Assembly (NCBI GenBank): GCA_020636995.1
Contig: JACJWU010000002.1
Coordinates: forward strand, 372,001-436,000
Length of the DNA: 64,000 nt
Direction of reading: 5' to 3'
Source: Actinomycetota bacterium
GTDB taxonomy: Bacteria; Actinomycetota; Actinomycetes; S36-B12; UBA10799
Part shown: piece by piece, positions 45,474-53,792 of the stretch
How the letters are laid out: every line of letters begins with the position of its first letter
Numbering within the stretch: position 1 is the first letter of the stretch
Program-made: the position numbers and the translations under genes
The notes under the pieces: generated by a model
What the model saw: only the letters and a program-made list of their open reading frames with translations
Database searches by the model: none
What the model was told of the DNA's origin: nothing

Positions 45474-46913
45474 TCACCTTCCGAGGATCAGGCCGAACGC
45501 GTCGCCCGCTTCCTTGCGACCCTTGACACCGGGGCTGTTCTGGCTCCACGTCTCGATCGGGCCTGCGGTCCCGTCGGCGGTTCCGCGCAGGACCGCCACG
45601 TCATTGATCGTGTTCACCACCAGCCAGGCGTGGGTCCCGCCACTGTTCGGCTGCACGGCCAGATTCGTCCAGTCCTTCCACGTCCAGGACTCATCCGACC
45701 AGGTGGTGGACGTCGCCTCGAGGCCGGCGGCGGTCCCTTGGATGACCTTCACCGCGCGCGCGGACTCAACGGCCAGATCGGCGTTCCCGTCGCCGGTCAG
45801 ATCGCCGCAGGCCGCGTCCGGCCCGACGTCGTCGTCGAACCATGGGGACACACTCCAGACCGCATCAGTGCCCGGAGTGGTCGAGACCGGTAAGGGCGTC
45901 GGCCGCAGCCCTTCCGCGCTGCCGTGCAGGACCGCGACGTTCTCATTGGACGACAACACGAGGTCGTCGCGGGCGTCGGCGTTGAAGTCGCACAGGGCCA
46001 TTTGGCGGACCTGCCACATCTCGGAGAGCCCGAGGTCGGCCGGAAGGATGTATTGACTCCCGGTCGGCTCGACCCCTGCTTCGCTTCCCCGCAGGACGTG
46101 CACCGCAGAGCCGACTGAGTAATCGGTGAGCGTGCTGTCGGACTCACTGCCGACTTCGATGAGAAGGTCGTCGAAGCCGTCGGCGTCGATGTCCCCCATC
46201 GACAGATGGCGCCCGAAGTTCTCGTACCCACCCGGCGTGCTCGGCATGCCGTTCTTGCCTTGACGCAAACGGACCGACCTGGCCGACGTCAACCCGGAAC
46301 TGGCTCCGAAGAGCAGGACAACAGACCCGTTGTCCTCGTAGGGCAGCCCGATCGCCAGATCCGCATACCCATCGCCATTCAGGTCACCTGCGGCCAAACT
46401 GAACCCGAACTTGTCATCGATCTGGTTCCCCCCTGGTACTCCTGCGGTCCCCTGGTGCCAGATCTGGTCGCGAGCGGTCAGCCCCTTCGCCCCGCCGTAC
46501 AACACCTGCACGGCACCGGCGTTCGTCTTCTTGCGGATGTCCTCGTCGGGGATCCCCACTGCGAGGTCGGCGTACCCGTCGCCGTCGAAGTCACGGGACG
46601 CGAGTGCGCGGCCGAACCGATCCCCACGCTCAAGTGCGCCCTTCACGCCTTTCACACCTTGATGCCACAACTGGTCGCGTGAACTGACGCCGCCGTCCGA
46701 CCCGTACAAGACCTGGACTGTGCCCACATCTGCCGTGCCCTTCAGGTCCTCGCCGACCACCCCCACGGTCATGTCGGAGTACCCGTCGCCGTCGTAGTCG
46801 TACGGCATCACGGTCGAGTCGGCCGACACCGTCGTGTCCGCAACTGCGGTCGGTGTGAACGTCAGACTTCCGCACACCATCAGAATCGAGGCCCCCGCTG
46901 CCATGTAGCGCAT
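45474..46913 (-). CDS. secreted FG-GAP/integrin-like beta-propeller protein
   Basis: The ATG at 46913 (GGGGGGA upstream) starts a signal peptide (MRYMAAGASILMVCGSLTFTPTAVAD), giving a 479-residue protein. About seven FG-GAP repeats follow, each with a calcium-loop of the type DYDGDGYSDMTVG, DFDGDGYADLAVG, DLNGDGYADLAIG or DIDADGFDDLLIE, then VQVLYGS-type strands. The last repeat ends FGLILGR. Such proteins form extracellular calcium-binding propellers; the binding target is unknown. TACGAT at 46942-46947 on the minus strand is a possible -10 box. Confidence 0.87.
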   Translation of the reverse strand: MRYMAAGASILMVCGSLTFTPTAVADTTVSADSTVMPYDYDGDGYSDMTVGVVGEDLKGTADVGTVQVLYGSDGGVSSRDQLWHQGVKGVKGALERGDRFGRALASRDFDGDGYADLAVGIPDEDIRKKTNAGAVQVLYGGAKGLTARDQIWHQGTAGVPGGNQIDDKFGFSLAAGDLNGDGYADLAIGLPYEDNGSVVLLFGASSGLTSARSVRLRQGKNGMPSTPGGYENFGRHLSMGDIDADGFDDLLIEVGSESDSTLTDYSVGSAVHVLRGSEAGVEPTGSQYILPADLGLSEMWQVRQMALCDFNADARDDLVLSSNENVAVLHGSAEGLRPTPLPVSTTPGTDAVWSVSPWFDDDVGPDAACGDLTGDGNADLAVESARAVKVIQGTAAGLEATSTTWSDESWTWKDWTNLAVQPNSGGTHAWLVVNTINDVAVLRGTADGTAGPIETWSQNSPGVKGRKEAGDAFGLILGR

Positions 46914-47381
46914 GACACCATCCCCCCTCGTGGATACTCCCATCGTAGGCGTCCATCGCGGCACCCCGCCGTGGCCGAACCGCGACCGTCCGATATCAGC
47001 GCACAGGGCCACACAAGGCGACCGGGGGACTCTGAGAGCCGCTTGCGACTGCCCTCCCGCCCGTCAGTTTGGTGCGGCGAGTCGGCGGTCTACGCGATTA
47101 CTCATCTGAGGCAACACCGGAATAGCGGCGATGCCTCGGCTGTAGGGACGAGGCCGGCGCCTGGGCATCGACAGACTGCCTGGCGACTCCTAGTGTTGGC
47201 CCATTGCACCGCGACCCGCGCGTGGCAGGAAGCGGAAACGGCATGGACGTCGGGAAGCGCTTGGCCACTGCGATGACGCATGGTGTGGACCGCATCGGCC
47301 GGCGACTACACCCTTCGACACCAACGCGAATCGGGGACAGCGGCGTTCCGGTCGACGGTCATGGAAAGGCGGGATCACCTC
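46914..47381. other. intergenic region with a promoter and a possible leader ORF
   Basis: No gene is firmly supported. It contains a promoter-like pair (47168-47196). A possible 50-codon leader ORF starts at 47243 (AGGAAGCGG upstream) and its TGA (47393-47395) ends one base before an ATG at 47397 of the serine hydrolase signal-peptide frame. The rest shows nothing recognisable. Confidence 0.35.
47168..47196 (+). promoter_or_regulatory. sigma-70-type promoter
   Basis: TCGACA (47168-47173) and TAGTGT (47191-47196) are 17 bp apart, reading toward the serine hydrolase/TAP hydrolase pair. Confidence 0.5.
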
Positions 47382-49494
47382 ATGGCAGGACATGACATGC
47401 GCACCATCCAGATTCTGACGATGACCGTGGTATCGGCAACGTTGCTCGCGGGCTCACCCGCGGCGCAGGCTTCGGTGGCCGCGAAGAAGCCGCCCGCGCC
47501 TGGGTGACCGCACGACGATCGAGCAAGGCCGCAAGGCGGTGCGATCAGCGCTGAAGGAGACCGACTCGACCTCAGCGTCCGTGGCCTTGGTGTCCGACGG
47601 CAAGATCGTCTGGAGTCAGACGTTCGGCCGGGTCACGCCCGCCGGTAAGAAGCCCTCGGCGACGACCCTGTACGGGGTCGGGTCCGTGAGCAAAGTGGTC
47701 ACCACGATCGCCGTGATGCAGTTGGTGGACGAGGGCAAGGTGTCACTCGACGCCCCCGTGGCGCGGTACATCCCCGACTTTGCAATGCAGTCGCCCCAGT
47801 ACAAGCAGATCACCGTACGGATGCTCCTGAACCATTCGGCGGGCGTGCCTGGCACCAACTTCGCTGATCTCTGGAGTCACACGCCCATCCCCAGTTACGT
47901 GGATGGCGTCCTGGCCGGGTTGCGCAACTCGCGGTTGAAGACCACCCCGGGTGCGATGAATGTTTACTGTAACGACTGCTTCACGTTGGCCGGTGAGGTG
48001 GTGGAGCGGGTGTCCGGGATGCCGTTCCAGGACTACGTGACCAAGAACATCCTGGAGCCTCTGGGCATGAAGCGTTCCGTCTACCCGACGTCGGTCTCGA
48101 AGCCGGGGACCGTCGCGCCGATCATCGCCGGCGGGAAGGCCCAACCGATCGAGATCACCAACGCCTTCGCCACCGGCGGTCTGTTGTCCACGCCGGAGGA
48201 GATGGCCCGGCTCGCCACGGTCTTCACAAACGACGGCAAGGTCGGGCGGAAGCGGATCCTGTCGTCATCGGCCATAGACCAGATGGCTGTCGACGAGACG
48301 GCCGGTGGACTGCGGGTGGGGCCGCCGAGTTTCCTGCGCTACGGACTGGGCTGGGATTGCGTGCAGGACCCGGCCTTGAAGTCAGCGGGTGTGCTGGGCT
48401 GGACCAAGGGTGGCGACACCGTCGACTACCACGCATCCTTCGCGATCGCTCCCCACGACGGTCTCGGTGTTGTGGTCTTGGGCGCCGGCAGGAGCTTCAG
48501 TTCCATTGCGGCTGAGACCGTGGCCCAGACGATCCTGCTCAACGCCCTCGTGGAAACCGGTGCCATCACGGAAATGCCGAAACAGGTCAGCGGTAGGCCC
48601 GGGAACGGCAAGGTCACCGCGAGGATGGCCAAGGCCAAGATCGCGCGGATCACCGGCACCTTCCTTGCGCAGAACGGGACACTGCGCCTGACCAAGGGCA
48701 AGAGCAGGTCGGTGAGGGCGGCGACGTTGGTCGGCGGCGTCTGGGTGAAGAACCCTGGGCGCTTCGTACTGCGCAACGACGGTGCATTCTGGTCCACCGA
48801 AGTGGCTGGCACCTCGATCCGATCGGTCAAGTCCTGGGATCGCACCTACGTGGTGCAGCGCAGCCTCGGTGGTGTCGGCACGTACTACTCCCATGTCGCA
48901 CGGGGGCAGAAGACACGGCCGGGCGGTTCCTTGTCGCCGGCCTGGAAGGCGCGGGTGGGCCAGAAATGGTTGCTGGCCAACGAGAGTCCGGATTCGCTCA
49001 GTTGGTCGTTGTTGGGCCCCCCCGCCGTCGAGATCGCCGCCATCCCAGGGCTGTCGGGCTACCTGCTGGCCAGGGGTGCGCTTGTGGAATCAGTACCCTT
49101 CGACGCGACCACCAGCGACACCCTCGGCACGATGTTCCTCGAGATCCCCCTCGGGTTCGGCCGCGATCTGTACGACTTCGAGTTCACCATGCAGGACGGT
49201 GAGGAATACCTCTCGTTCGACAGCAGTGTCCTGCGACCAGAGGCGACGGTTCCCAGTTTGGCGACGGGTGGGAACGCGATCGCCATAGGGCCGCGGGGGC
49301 TGGTGCAGTGGTATCGCGTGCCGAACGCCGCGTCGCTGACCATCTCCGGACAGAGCGACTGGAAGCTGTTCGACGGCGACCTTGCGCTGGTCGCTTCCGG
49401 CGGCGATGCTCCCGTGACGACGCATGCACCGACTGGTGCCTATGTGGCCATATTCGGTGCCCCCGGAACGACTGCACAGGTGGAACTGTCATGA
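47382..49494 (+). pseudogene. secreted serine hydrolase (beta-lactamase family), split by frameshift
   Basis: The signal peptide (IQILTMTVVSATLLAGSPA.QAS) is encoded from the ATG at 47382 or 47397 and ends prematurely at TGA 47505-47507. Removing one G from GGG at 47502-47504 joins PPAPG to DRTTIEQGRKAVRSALKE and the rest of the frame, which is open to 49494. The hydrolase domain has the class C beta-lactamase/PBP-like SxxK in GSVSKVVT, a YxN-like YCND and a later HTG-equivalent TKGGD. A C-terminal part of about 260 residues is beta-rich and unassigned. As written, translation could restart at an internal GTG and give a cytoplasmic protein. The TAP-like hydrolase follows with an ATGA overlap. 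Confidence 0.75.
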
Positions 49495-51029
49495 GAGCTT
49501 TGTCGCGTTGGTTCCTCGCAGTTGCGTTGGGGGTCACTGCCGGCGCCATGTCTTCCGGGGGAGCACAGGCAGGCGTCGAGACACCCCATGTGTCACAGGG
49601 CACGTCCATCTCCTGGAGGACCTGTGGTGAGCGGCTCGAATGCGCTCGTGTCCCGGTGCCGTTGGATTGGGACCGCCCGAGGGGCCGCACCATCAGTCTC
49701 GCGGTCATCCGTCACCTGGCAAGCCGGCCGGACGAGCGGATCGGTTCGCTGTTCGTCAACCCCGGTGGACCAGGCCAATCCGGTGTCGGGCTGGTGAAAG
49801 GTTCCGGCAACGATCTGGACGCCTGGGGCGACGGCCGCTTCGACATCGTCAGTTGGGATCCGCGTGGCACCAACGACAGCACGCCCGTGCGCTGCTTCCG
49901 CACTCAGCGCGCGGCCGCCGCGTTCTTCAAGGGCGTGACGGTGCCCACGACTTCGCGCGCGTCGGAGGAGTACAGCCGCAAGGTCGCTGCCGAGATGGCC
50001 AAGCGCTGCGGCCGCGTGAGCGGGTGGCTGCTCCCGCACGTCACAACGGCGGATACCGTGCGAGATCTCGACCATTTGCGCGGTCTTGTCGGCGATCCGA
50101 AGGTGACGTACGTGGGGTTCTCCTACGGCACCTTCCTGGGACAGACCTACGCGAACCTGTACCCCGACCGTGTGCGCGCCATGATGCTGGACGGGATCGT
50201 GAACCCGGTTGAGTACTCCCGGGGTGCGGAGGCGCGCATCGCCAATGGGGTCAGCGCCAGCGACGAGGTCTTCGACCAGTTCCTTCGCACGTGCCGACGT
50301 GCTGGTCCTAGGGATTGCGCCCTGGCAGGCGGCGATCGAACGCCCGAGCAGAGGATGCGTGCCCTGTTCAAGCGCGTGCGGCAAGAGCCGATTCCCGCCC
50401 CGGCGCTGAATCCGAAGGGCTCGCTGACCGAAGGTGATCTGCTGGTGTCGCAGTTCGAACCGATGCGGACCCCGGCAACATGGCCAGGGGATGCTGCCGA
50501 CCTTCGCGCAGCTCTGCGCGGCGACGCATCGGCGTTGGCAGCCGGTGCCCGCCCGCTCTTGACGCCGGAGGCCTGGGAGGGTGTGGCCACCTCGACCGCC
50601 ATCCAGTGTGCCGATGCCGGTGCCCGCCGGTCGTTACGGGAATGGCCGAGCGTGATCGGCCGCTTCAAGCGCGTGAGTCGGATGCAGGGCCCGGTGAACG
50701 GTTGGTGGTTGTGGGCACCCTGCGCGGAGTGGCCGGTGAAGGGTCAGGATGCGTATCGAGGGCCCTGGAACGCCTCGACATCTGCGCCGATCCTGCTCAT
50801 CGGGACCCGGTACGACCCGAACACGCCGTACGCAAGTGCTGTTCGGTCGCAAAGGCTGCTGGGCAACGCTGTGTTGCTCACCCACGACGGCTATGGTCAC
50901 GTGAGCTACCAGGATCCGAGTGCATGCGTGGAACGCGCACGGGTGGCGTACTTGGTCGATCTGGTGACGCCTGCCCCCGGGACGGTGTGCAAGGCCGACC
51001 AGAGGCCTTTCGGGCTGGGCTTGGGTTAG
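49491..51029 (+). CDS. secreted TAP-like alpha/beta hydrolase (tripeptidyl aminopeptidase family)
   Basis: From the ATG at 49491, overlapping the previous stop, the protein has 512 residues and a signal peptide (MRALSRWFLAVALGVTAGAMSSGGAQA). The domain order fits actinobacterial Slp/TAP enzymes: ARVPVPLDWDRPRGRTISLAV, FVNPGGPGQSG (oxyanion), DIVSWDPRGTNDS, nucleophile Ser in YVGFSYGTFLGQ, Asp in GTRYDPNTPY and His in HDGYGHVSY. It would release short peptides from the N-terminus of extracellular substrates. It is co-transcribed with the serine hydrolase. Confidence 0.87.
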   Translation: MRALSRWFLAVALGVTAGAMSSGGAQAGVETPHVSQGTSISWRTCGERLECARVPVPLDWDRPRGRTISLAVIRHLASRPDERIGSLFVNPGGPGQSGVGLVKGSGNDLDAWGDGRFDIVSWDPRGTNDSTPVRCFRTQRAAAAFFKGVTVPTTSRASEEYSRKVAAEMAKRCGRVSGWLLPHVTTADTVRDLDHLRGLVGDPKVTYVGFSYGTFLGQTYANLYPDRVRAMMLDGIVNPVEYSRGAEARIANGVSASDEVFDQFLRTCRRAGPRDCALAGGDRTPEQRMRALFKRVRQEPIPAPALNPKGSLTEGDLLVSQFEPMRTPATWPGDAADLRAALRGDASALAAGARPLLTPEAWEGVATSTAIQCADAGARRSLREWPSVIGRFKRVSRMQGPVNGWWLWAPCAEWPVKGQDAYRGPWNASTSAPILLIGTRYDPNTPYASAVRSQRLLGNAVLLTHDGYGHVSYQDPSACVERARVAYLVDLVTPAPGTVCKADQRPFGLGLG

Positions 51030-51119
51030 CGCGCAGGGCCCTTGTCCCGCGCTCGCGCTCGAACCGTCGACTGGTCTAGTCTCACGGCATCCCGATGGCC
51101 AACTTGAGTGGAGCGGCAC

Positions 51120-51372
51120 GTGGACGTGTTCCTGGGCCGCATCCTGTTACTTCCCCACGACTTCACGCCGGGGGGCCTGATGGACCGCGAAGGCCAGTTG
51201 CTCGCGATCGCATCCAACCCCCGCGCTGTTCAACCTGTCGGGCACGAGGTTCGGGGGCGACGGCGTAATCGACTTCGCCCTGCCGGATCTCGGGGATCAG
51301 GCACCGCTCGCGGATTCTCGGTACTGCATTTCGGTCGAGGGAATCTCTCCGGTCAGGCCGTCGGCGCGGTAG
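51120..51372 (+). pseudogene. frameshifted mini tail-collar protein
   Basis: A GTG at 51120 starts DVFLGRILLLPHDFTPGGLM and EGQLLAIASN, a clear paralogue of the 80-residue protein at 32138. At the run of five C (51218-51222) the frame is lost; deleting one C restores ALFNLSGTRFGGDG, IDFALPDLGDQ and the tail RYCISVEGISPVRPSAR before TAG at 51370. The intact protein would be about 83 residues, matching the other copy, including a YCI-type tail. It sits at the tRNA-proximal end of the putative island. Confidence 0.78.
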
Positions 51373-51557
51373 ACGTGGTTGGTGTCAGTGGCGGACGCGG
51401 AATCGTGCGGACTTGACCGCAGGAGGGCCGGGGTTGGCGTCGGGTGGAGCAGATTGCGTGGACGACCACGAACAGGTCGTGTCTGCAATCTGCCCGGAGG
51501 GGTCGGGGCGGGGGGCCAGATTGCGTGGGGCCCACTGGCCGGTAACTGACCGGTTCG

Positions 51558-51585
51558 TGCAAGAAGCGCGCCCGGAGGGATTCGA
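51558..51585. repeat. 28-bp direct repeat at tRNA-Arg 3' end (attR-like)
   Basis: Identical to 44639-44666 and in the same orientation. It covers the last 19 bases of the tRNA (to the T-loop) and 9 bases beyond its end. Confidence 0.8.
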
Positions 51586-51639
51586 ACCCCCAACCGACCG
51601 GGTAGAAACCGGTTGCTCTATCCGTTGAGCTACGGGCGC
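51567..51639 (-). tRNA. tRNA-Arg (TCT)
   Basis: This 73-base cloverleaf is complete: acceptor GCGCCCG/CGGGCGC, D arm GCTC/GAGC, anticodon stem ACCGG/CCGGT with loop TTTCTAC (anticodon TCT, reading AGA), T arm with TTCGAAT, discriminator G. CCA is not encoded. Its 3' end is repeated at 44639, marking it as an integration site. Confidence 0.93.
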
Positions 51640-51847
51640 AGGGTACCGGCTCGCATTCGGCTCGTCTGGTGGCTGATGCGCCCCAGGACCGACGCGACGG
51701 CACCTGCGGCAAGTCTGCCAGACTCCCGCGGTGACCGGTCTCTGGCGCCACACGTGGTTCAAGGGCCGGTGTGCCGAACAAGGCCTCCGATGGTCTTCAG
51801 CGAAGTCCACGTTCTGTGCACTGTGCAAGCCTGCCTGCGAACGGCAG

Positions 51848-51868
51848 GTGATGCGTGATGCGTGATGT
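51848..51868 (+). promoter_or_regulatory. triple 7-bp tandem repeat over the vapB promoter
   Basis: GTGATGC, GTGATGC, GTGATGT follow one another without spacers and run into the -10 box TAGGCT at 51868. This is a candidate operator for VapB or VapBC autorepression. Confidence 0.5.
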
Positions 51869-51873
51869 AGGCT
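51868..51873 (+). promoter_or_regulatory. -10 box TAGGCT, leaderless start
   Basis: TAGGCT, six bases, then the ATG of the second vapB gene. Confidence 0.55.
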
Positions 51874-51879
51874 TGATGT

Positions 51880-52101
51880 ATGCGGACGACACTCAACGTC
51901 GATGACGACGTGCTGCTCGCTGCCAAGCAGAAGGCAGCGCTCGAAGGTGTCTCGGTGGGCGAGGCGCTGTCGGCTATTGCCCGCGAGGGGTTGCGGTCGG
52001 CGAAGGGCCGCCGGACCCGAAACGGCGTGCACCTGATCCCGCAGGCCAAGCGGCGTGTCACACCGGAGATCGTGCAGGAGTTGCTGGACGAGTCCTCGTG
52101 A
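51880..52101 (+). CDS. vapB: VapB-type antitoxin
   Basis: The 73-residue antitoxin starts with a ribbon-helix-helix strand and helix (MRTTLNVDDDVLLAAKQKAAL) and GVSVGEALSAIAREGL, followed by a basic stretch and an acidic end (PEIVQELLDESS). It would bind its own promoter and mask the toxin. Its stop overlaps the GTG of vapC by 4 bp. Three 7-bp tandem repeats cover its promoter. It is unlike the first VapB in sequence, so the two modules are not simple duplicates. Confidence 0.88.
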   Translation: MRTTLNVDDDVLLAAKQKAALEGVSVGEALSAIAREGLRSAKGRRTRNGVHLIPQAKRRVTPEIVQELLDESS

Positions 52102-52535
52102 CTGTCCTGCTCGACATCAACGTTCTCGTCGCGCTAATGGACCCGAGGCACATCTTTCACGACGTTGCCCATGCGTGGTTCGGATCGCGCACGGATGACT
52201 GGGCGACCTGTCCGGTCACGGAGAACGGAACCATCCGGGTGATCAGCCACCCCCGGTATCCGAACTCCACGGCCACCGCTTCAGCGGCAGCCGAGCTGGT
52301 GGTCCGGCTTCGTGAACTTCCCGGGCACACCTTCTGGGCCGACTCTGTGAGCCTGGTCGATACCGGGGTGTGTGACTTGTCCCGGCTCACGACCTCCGGC
52401 CAGGTCACCGACTCCTACCTGTTGGCTCTGGCAGTCGCCCACTCGGGACGCCTCGCCACCTTCGACGGACGCCTCGCCACCTCCGCGGTTCCGGGCGGTG
52501 ACACGGCGCTGCTGGTGCTGGGTGCGGGGTCGTGA
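52098..52535 (+). CDS. vapC: VapC-type PIN-domain toxin
   Basis: The 145-residue toxin has PIN-domain acidic residues at Asp6 (VLLDINVLVAL), Glu in CPVTENGTIRVI, Asp in VTDSYLLALAVAH and Asp in LATFDGRLA. The xNGxxR segment places it in the VapC branch with CPVTENG, common in actinomycetes. It starts at a GTG overlapping the antitoxin stop. The module sits 240 bp beyond the tRNA-Arg gene, on the other side of the island from the first vapBC pair. Confidence 0.9.
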   Translation: MTVLLDINVLVALMDPRHIFHDVAHAWFGSRTDDWATCPVTENGTIRVISHPRYPNSTATASAAAELVVRLRELPGHTFWADSVSLVDTGVCDLSRLTTSGQVTDSYLLALAVAHSGRLATFDGRLATSAVPGGDTALLVLGAGS

Positions 52536-52769
52536 ACGTCGCATCCCCCCGACCGCTGCAGCAACCGATGGCGTGAAGCGGGCATCGCCGGCCGTGGGGT
52601 GCGAAGTTCGTGGAGGTGAGGGCGTCGAACAGGTGCAGGTCCATGGAGAGCTGCCCCAGGGGCGGACGCCAGGGCGCCGTGCGTTCGCGTCCGGTTCGAA
52701 GATCGCCGGGTCGCGTGCCCGCCATCTGCGCTCATGAGACGATCGAAGGGCATCTTCTGAGGAGTCTTA

Positions 52770-53792
52770 GTGAGCGCGAACAGCGTCTATCGTTTCAGCA
52801 ACACGTCGATTCTTTCCGTGGTCGCGCTCGAAGCGCCGGAAGTCGTCACGTCCGCATCGTTCGACGACCAACTCGAACCCACGCTCGAACGGCTCGGTCT
52901 GCGCCGCGGGATGCTCGAGCAGGTGGCAGGCATCCAAGAGCGGCGCTGGTGGCCGGAGGGTGTGACCTACTCCGAATCGGCGGCGGAGGCGGGCAAGGCA
53001 GCACTCGAGGCCGCGGGCATCTCGCCGGACCGCATCGGACTGCTCGTCGACACCTCCGTGTGCCGGGCGCGGCTTGAACCCTCGTCGGCGGTGTTCGTGC
53101 ACGATGCCCTCGACCTGCCCTCTTCCTGCTTGAACTTCGACCTCTCCAACGCCTGCCTCGGGTTCGTCAATGGCATGCAGTTGGCGGGCAGCATGATCGA
53201 CTCCGGTCAGATCGACTACGCCTTGATCGTTGACGCTGAGGGGAGCCGGCTGATCCAGGAGCGCACCATCGCGCGCCTGCAGGACCCTGCCACTGAGGCC
53301 ACCGACATCATGTCCGACTTCGCGACCCTGACCTTGGGCTCCGGTGCGGCGGCGATGGTGCTCGGCCGCAGCGACCAGCACCCGGACGCCCATCAGTTCA
53401 TCGGCGGGGTGGCGCACGCTGCGACCGAACACCACAACCTGTGCCTGGGGGACATGGAGCGGATGGTGACCGACAGCCGCGGCCTGCTGCTGGCGGGGTT
53501 GGACGTCGCCGAAGCGGCGATGAAAGAGGCGTCCCAGGACTTCGACTGGGAAGACATCGACCACTACATCATTCACCAGGTCTCGACCGTGCACTGCGAT
53601 GCGCTGGCTCAGCGCCTCGGCCTGGACAAGGACAAGATCCCCCTGACCTTTCCGACGCTTGGCAACATCGGCCCGGCGGCGATCCCGATCACGCTGGCGA
53701 TGCACCAGGACAAGATCGCCAAGGGAGACCGGGTCCTGGTGATGGGCATGGGTTCTGGCATCAACGCGATGGCCGCCGAGATCCTCTGGTGA
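52770..53792 (+). CDS. oleA: OleA, acyl-CoA condensing thiolase-fold enzyme
   Basis: The 340-residue enzyme catalyses head-to-head Claisen condensation of two fatty acyl-CoAs to a beta-keto acid, first step of long-chain olefin synthesis. It belongs to the KAS III/thiolase fold: catalytic Cys129 in LSNACLGFVNGM, His269 in YIIHQVSTVH and Asn299 in TLGNIGPAAIP. Glu in RARLEPSS corresponds to the OleA glutamate that reaches the neighbouring active site. The GTG start has GAGGAG upstream. A GTGA overlap joins it to oleBC, and oleD follows, so the assignment is strong from context. Confidence 0.92.
   Translation: MSANSVYRFSNTSILSVVALEAPEVVTSASFDDQLEPTLERLGLRRGMLEQVAGIQERRWWPEGVTYSESAAEAGKAALEAAGISPDRIGLLVDTSVCRARLEPSSAVFVHDALDLPSSCLNFDLSNACLGFVNGMQLAGSMIDSGQIDYALIVDAEGSRLIQERTIARLQDPATEATDIMSDFATLTLGSGAAAMVLGRSDQHPDAHQFIGGVAHAATEHHNLCLGDMERMVTDSRGLLLAGLDVAEAAMKEASQDFDWEDIDHYIIHQVSTVHCDALAQRLGLDKDKIPLTFPTLGNIGPAAIPITLAMHQDKIAKGDRVLVMGMGSGINAMAAEILW

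Larger units (their letters stand above)
44667..51557. mobile_element. putative tRNA-Arg-linked genomic island, no integrase seen
   Basis: The segment between the two 28-bp repeats lies on the 3' side of an intact tRNA-Arg gene, the usual geometry of site-specific integration at tRNA genes. It carries a 2H phosphoesterase, an FG-GAP protein, a frameshifted serine hydrolase, a TAP-like hydrolase and a frameshifted collar-like gene. No integrase or excisionase is present, so it is either a remnant or mobilised in trans. GC content looks like the surroundings by eye. Confidence 0.6.

Noticed and set aside
46971..47276. Possible 101-residue gene upstream of the serine hydrolase
   Set aside because: No start signal, no domain, and Arg/Ala/Thr-rich composition typical of non-coding high-GC frames.
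51848..51868. Tandem repeat considered as a CRISPR-like array
   Set aside because: Units are only 7 bp and have no spacers; no cas genes are in the window.
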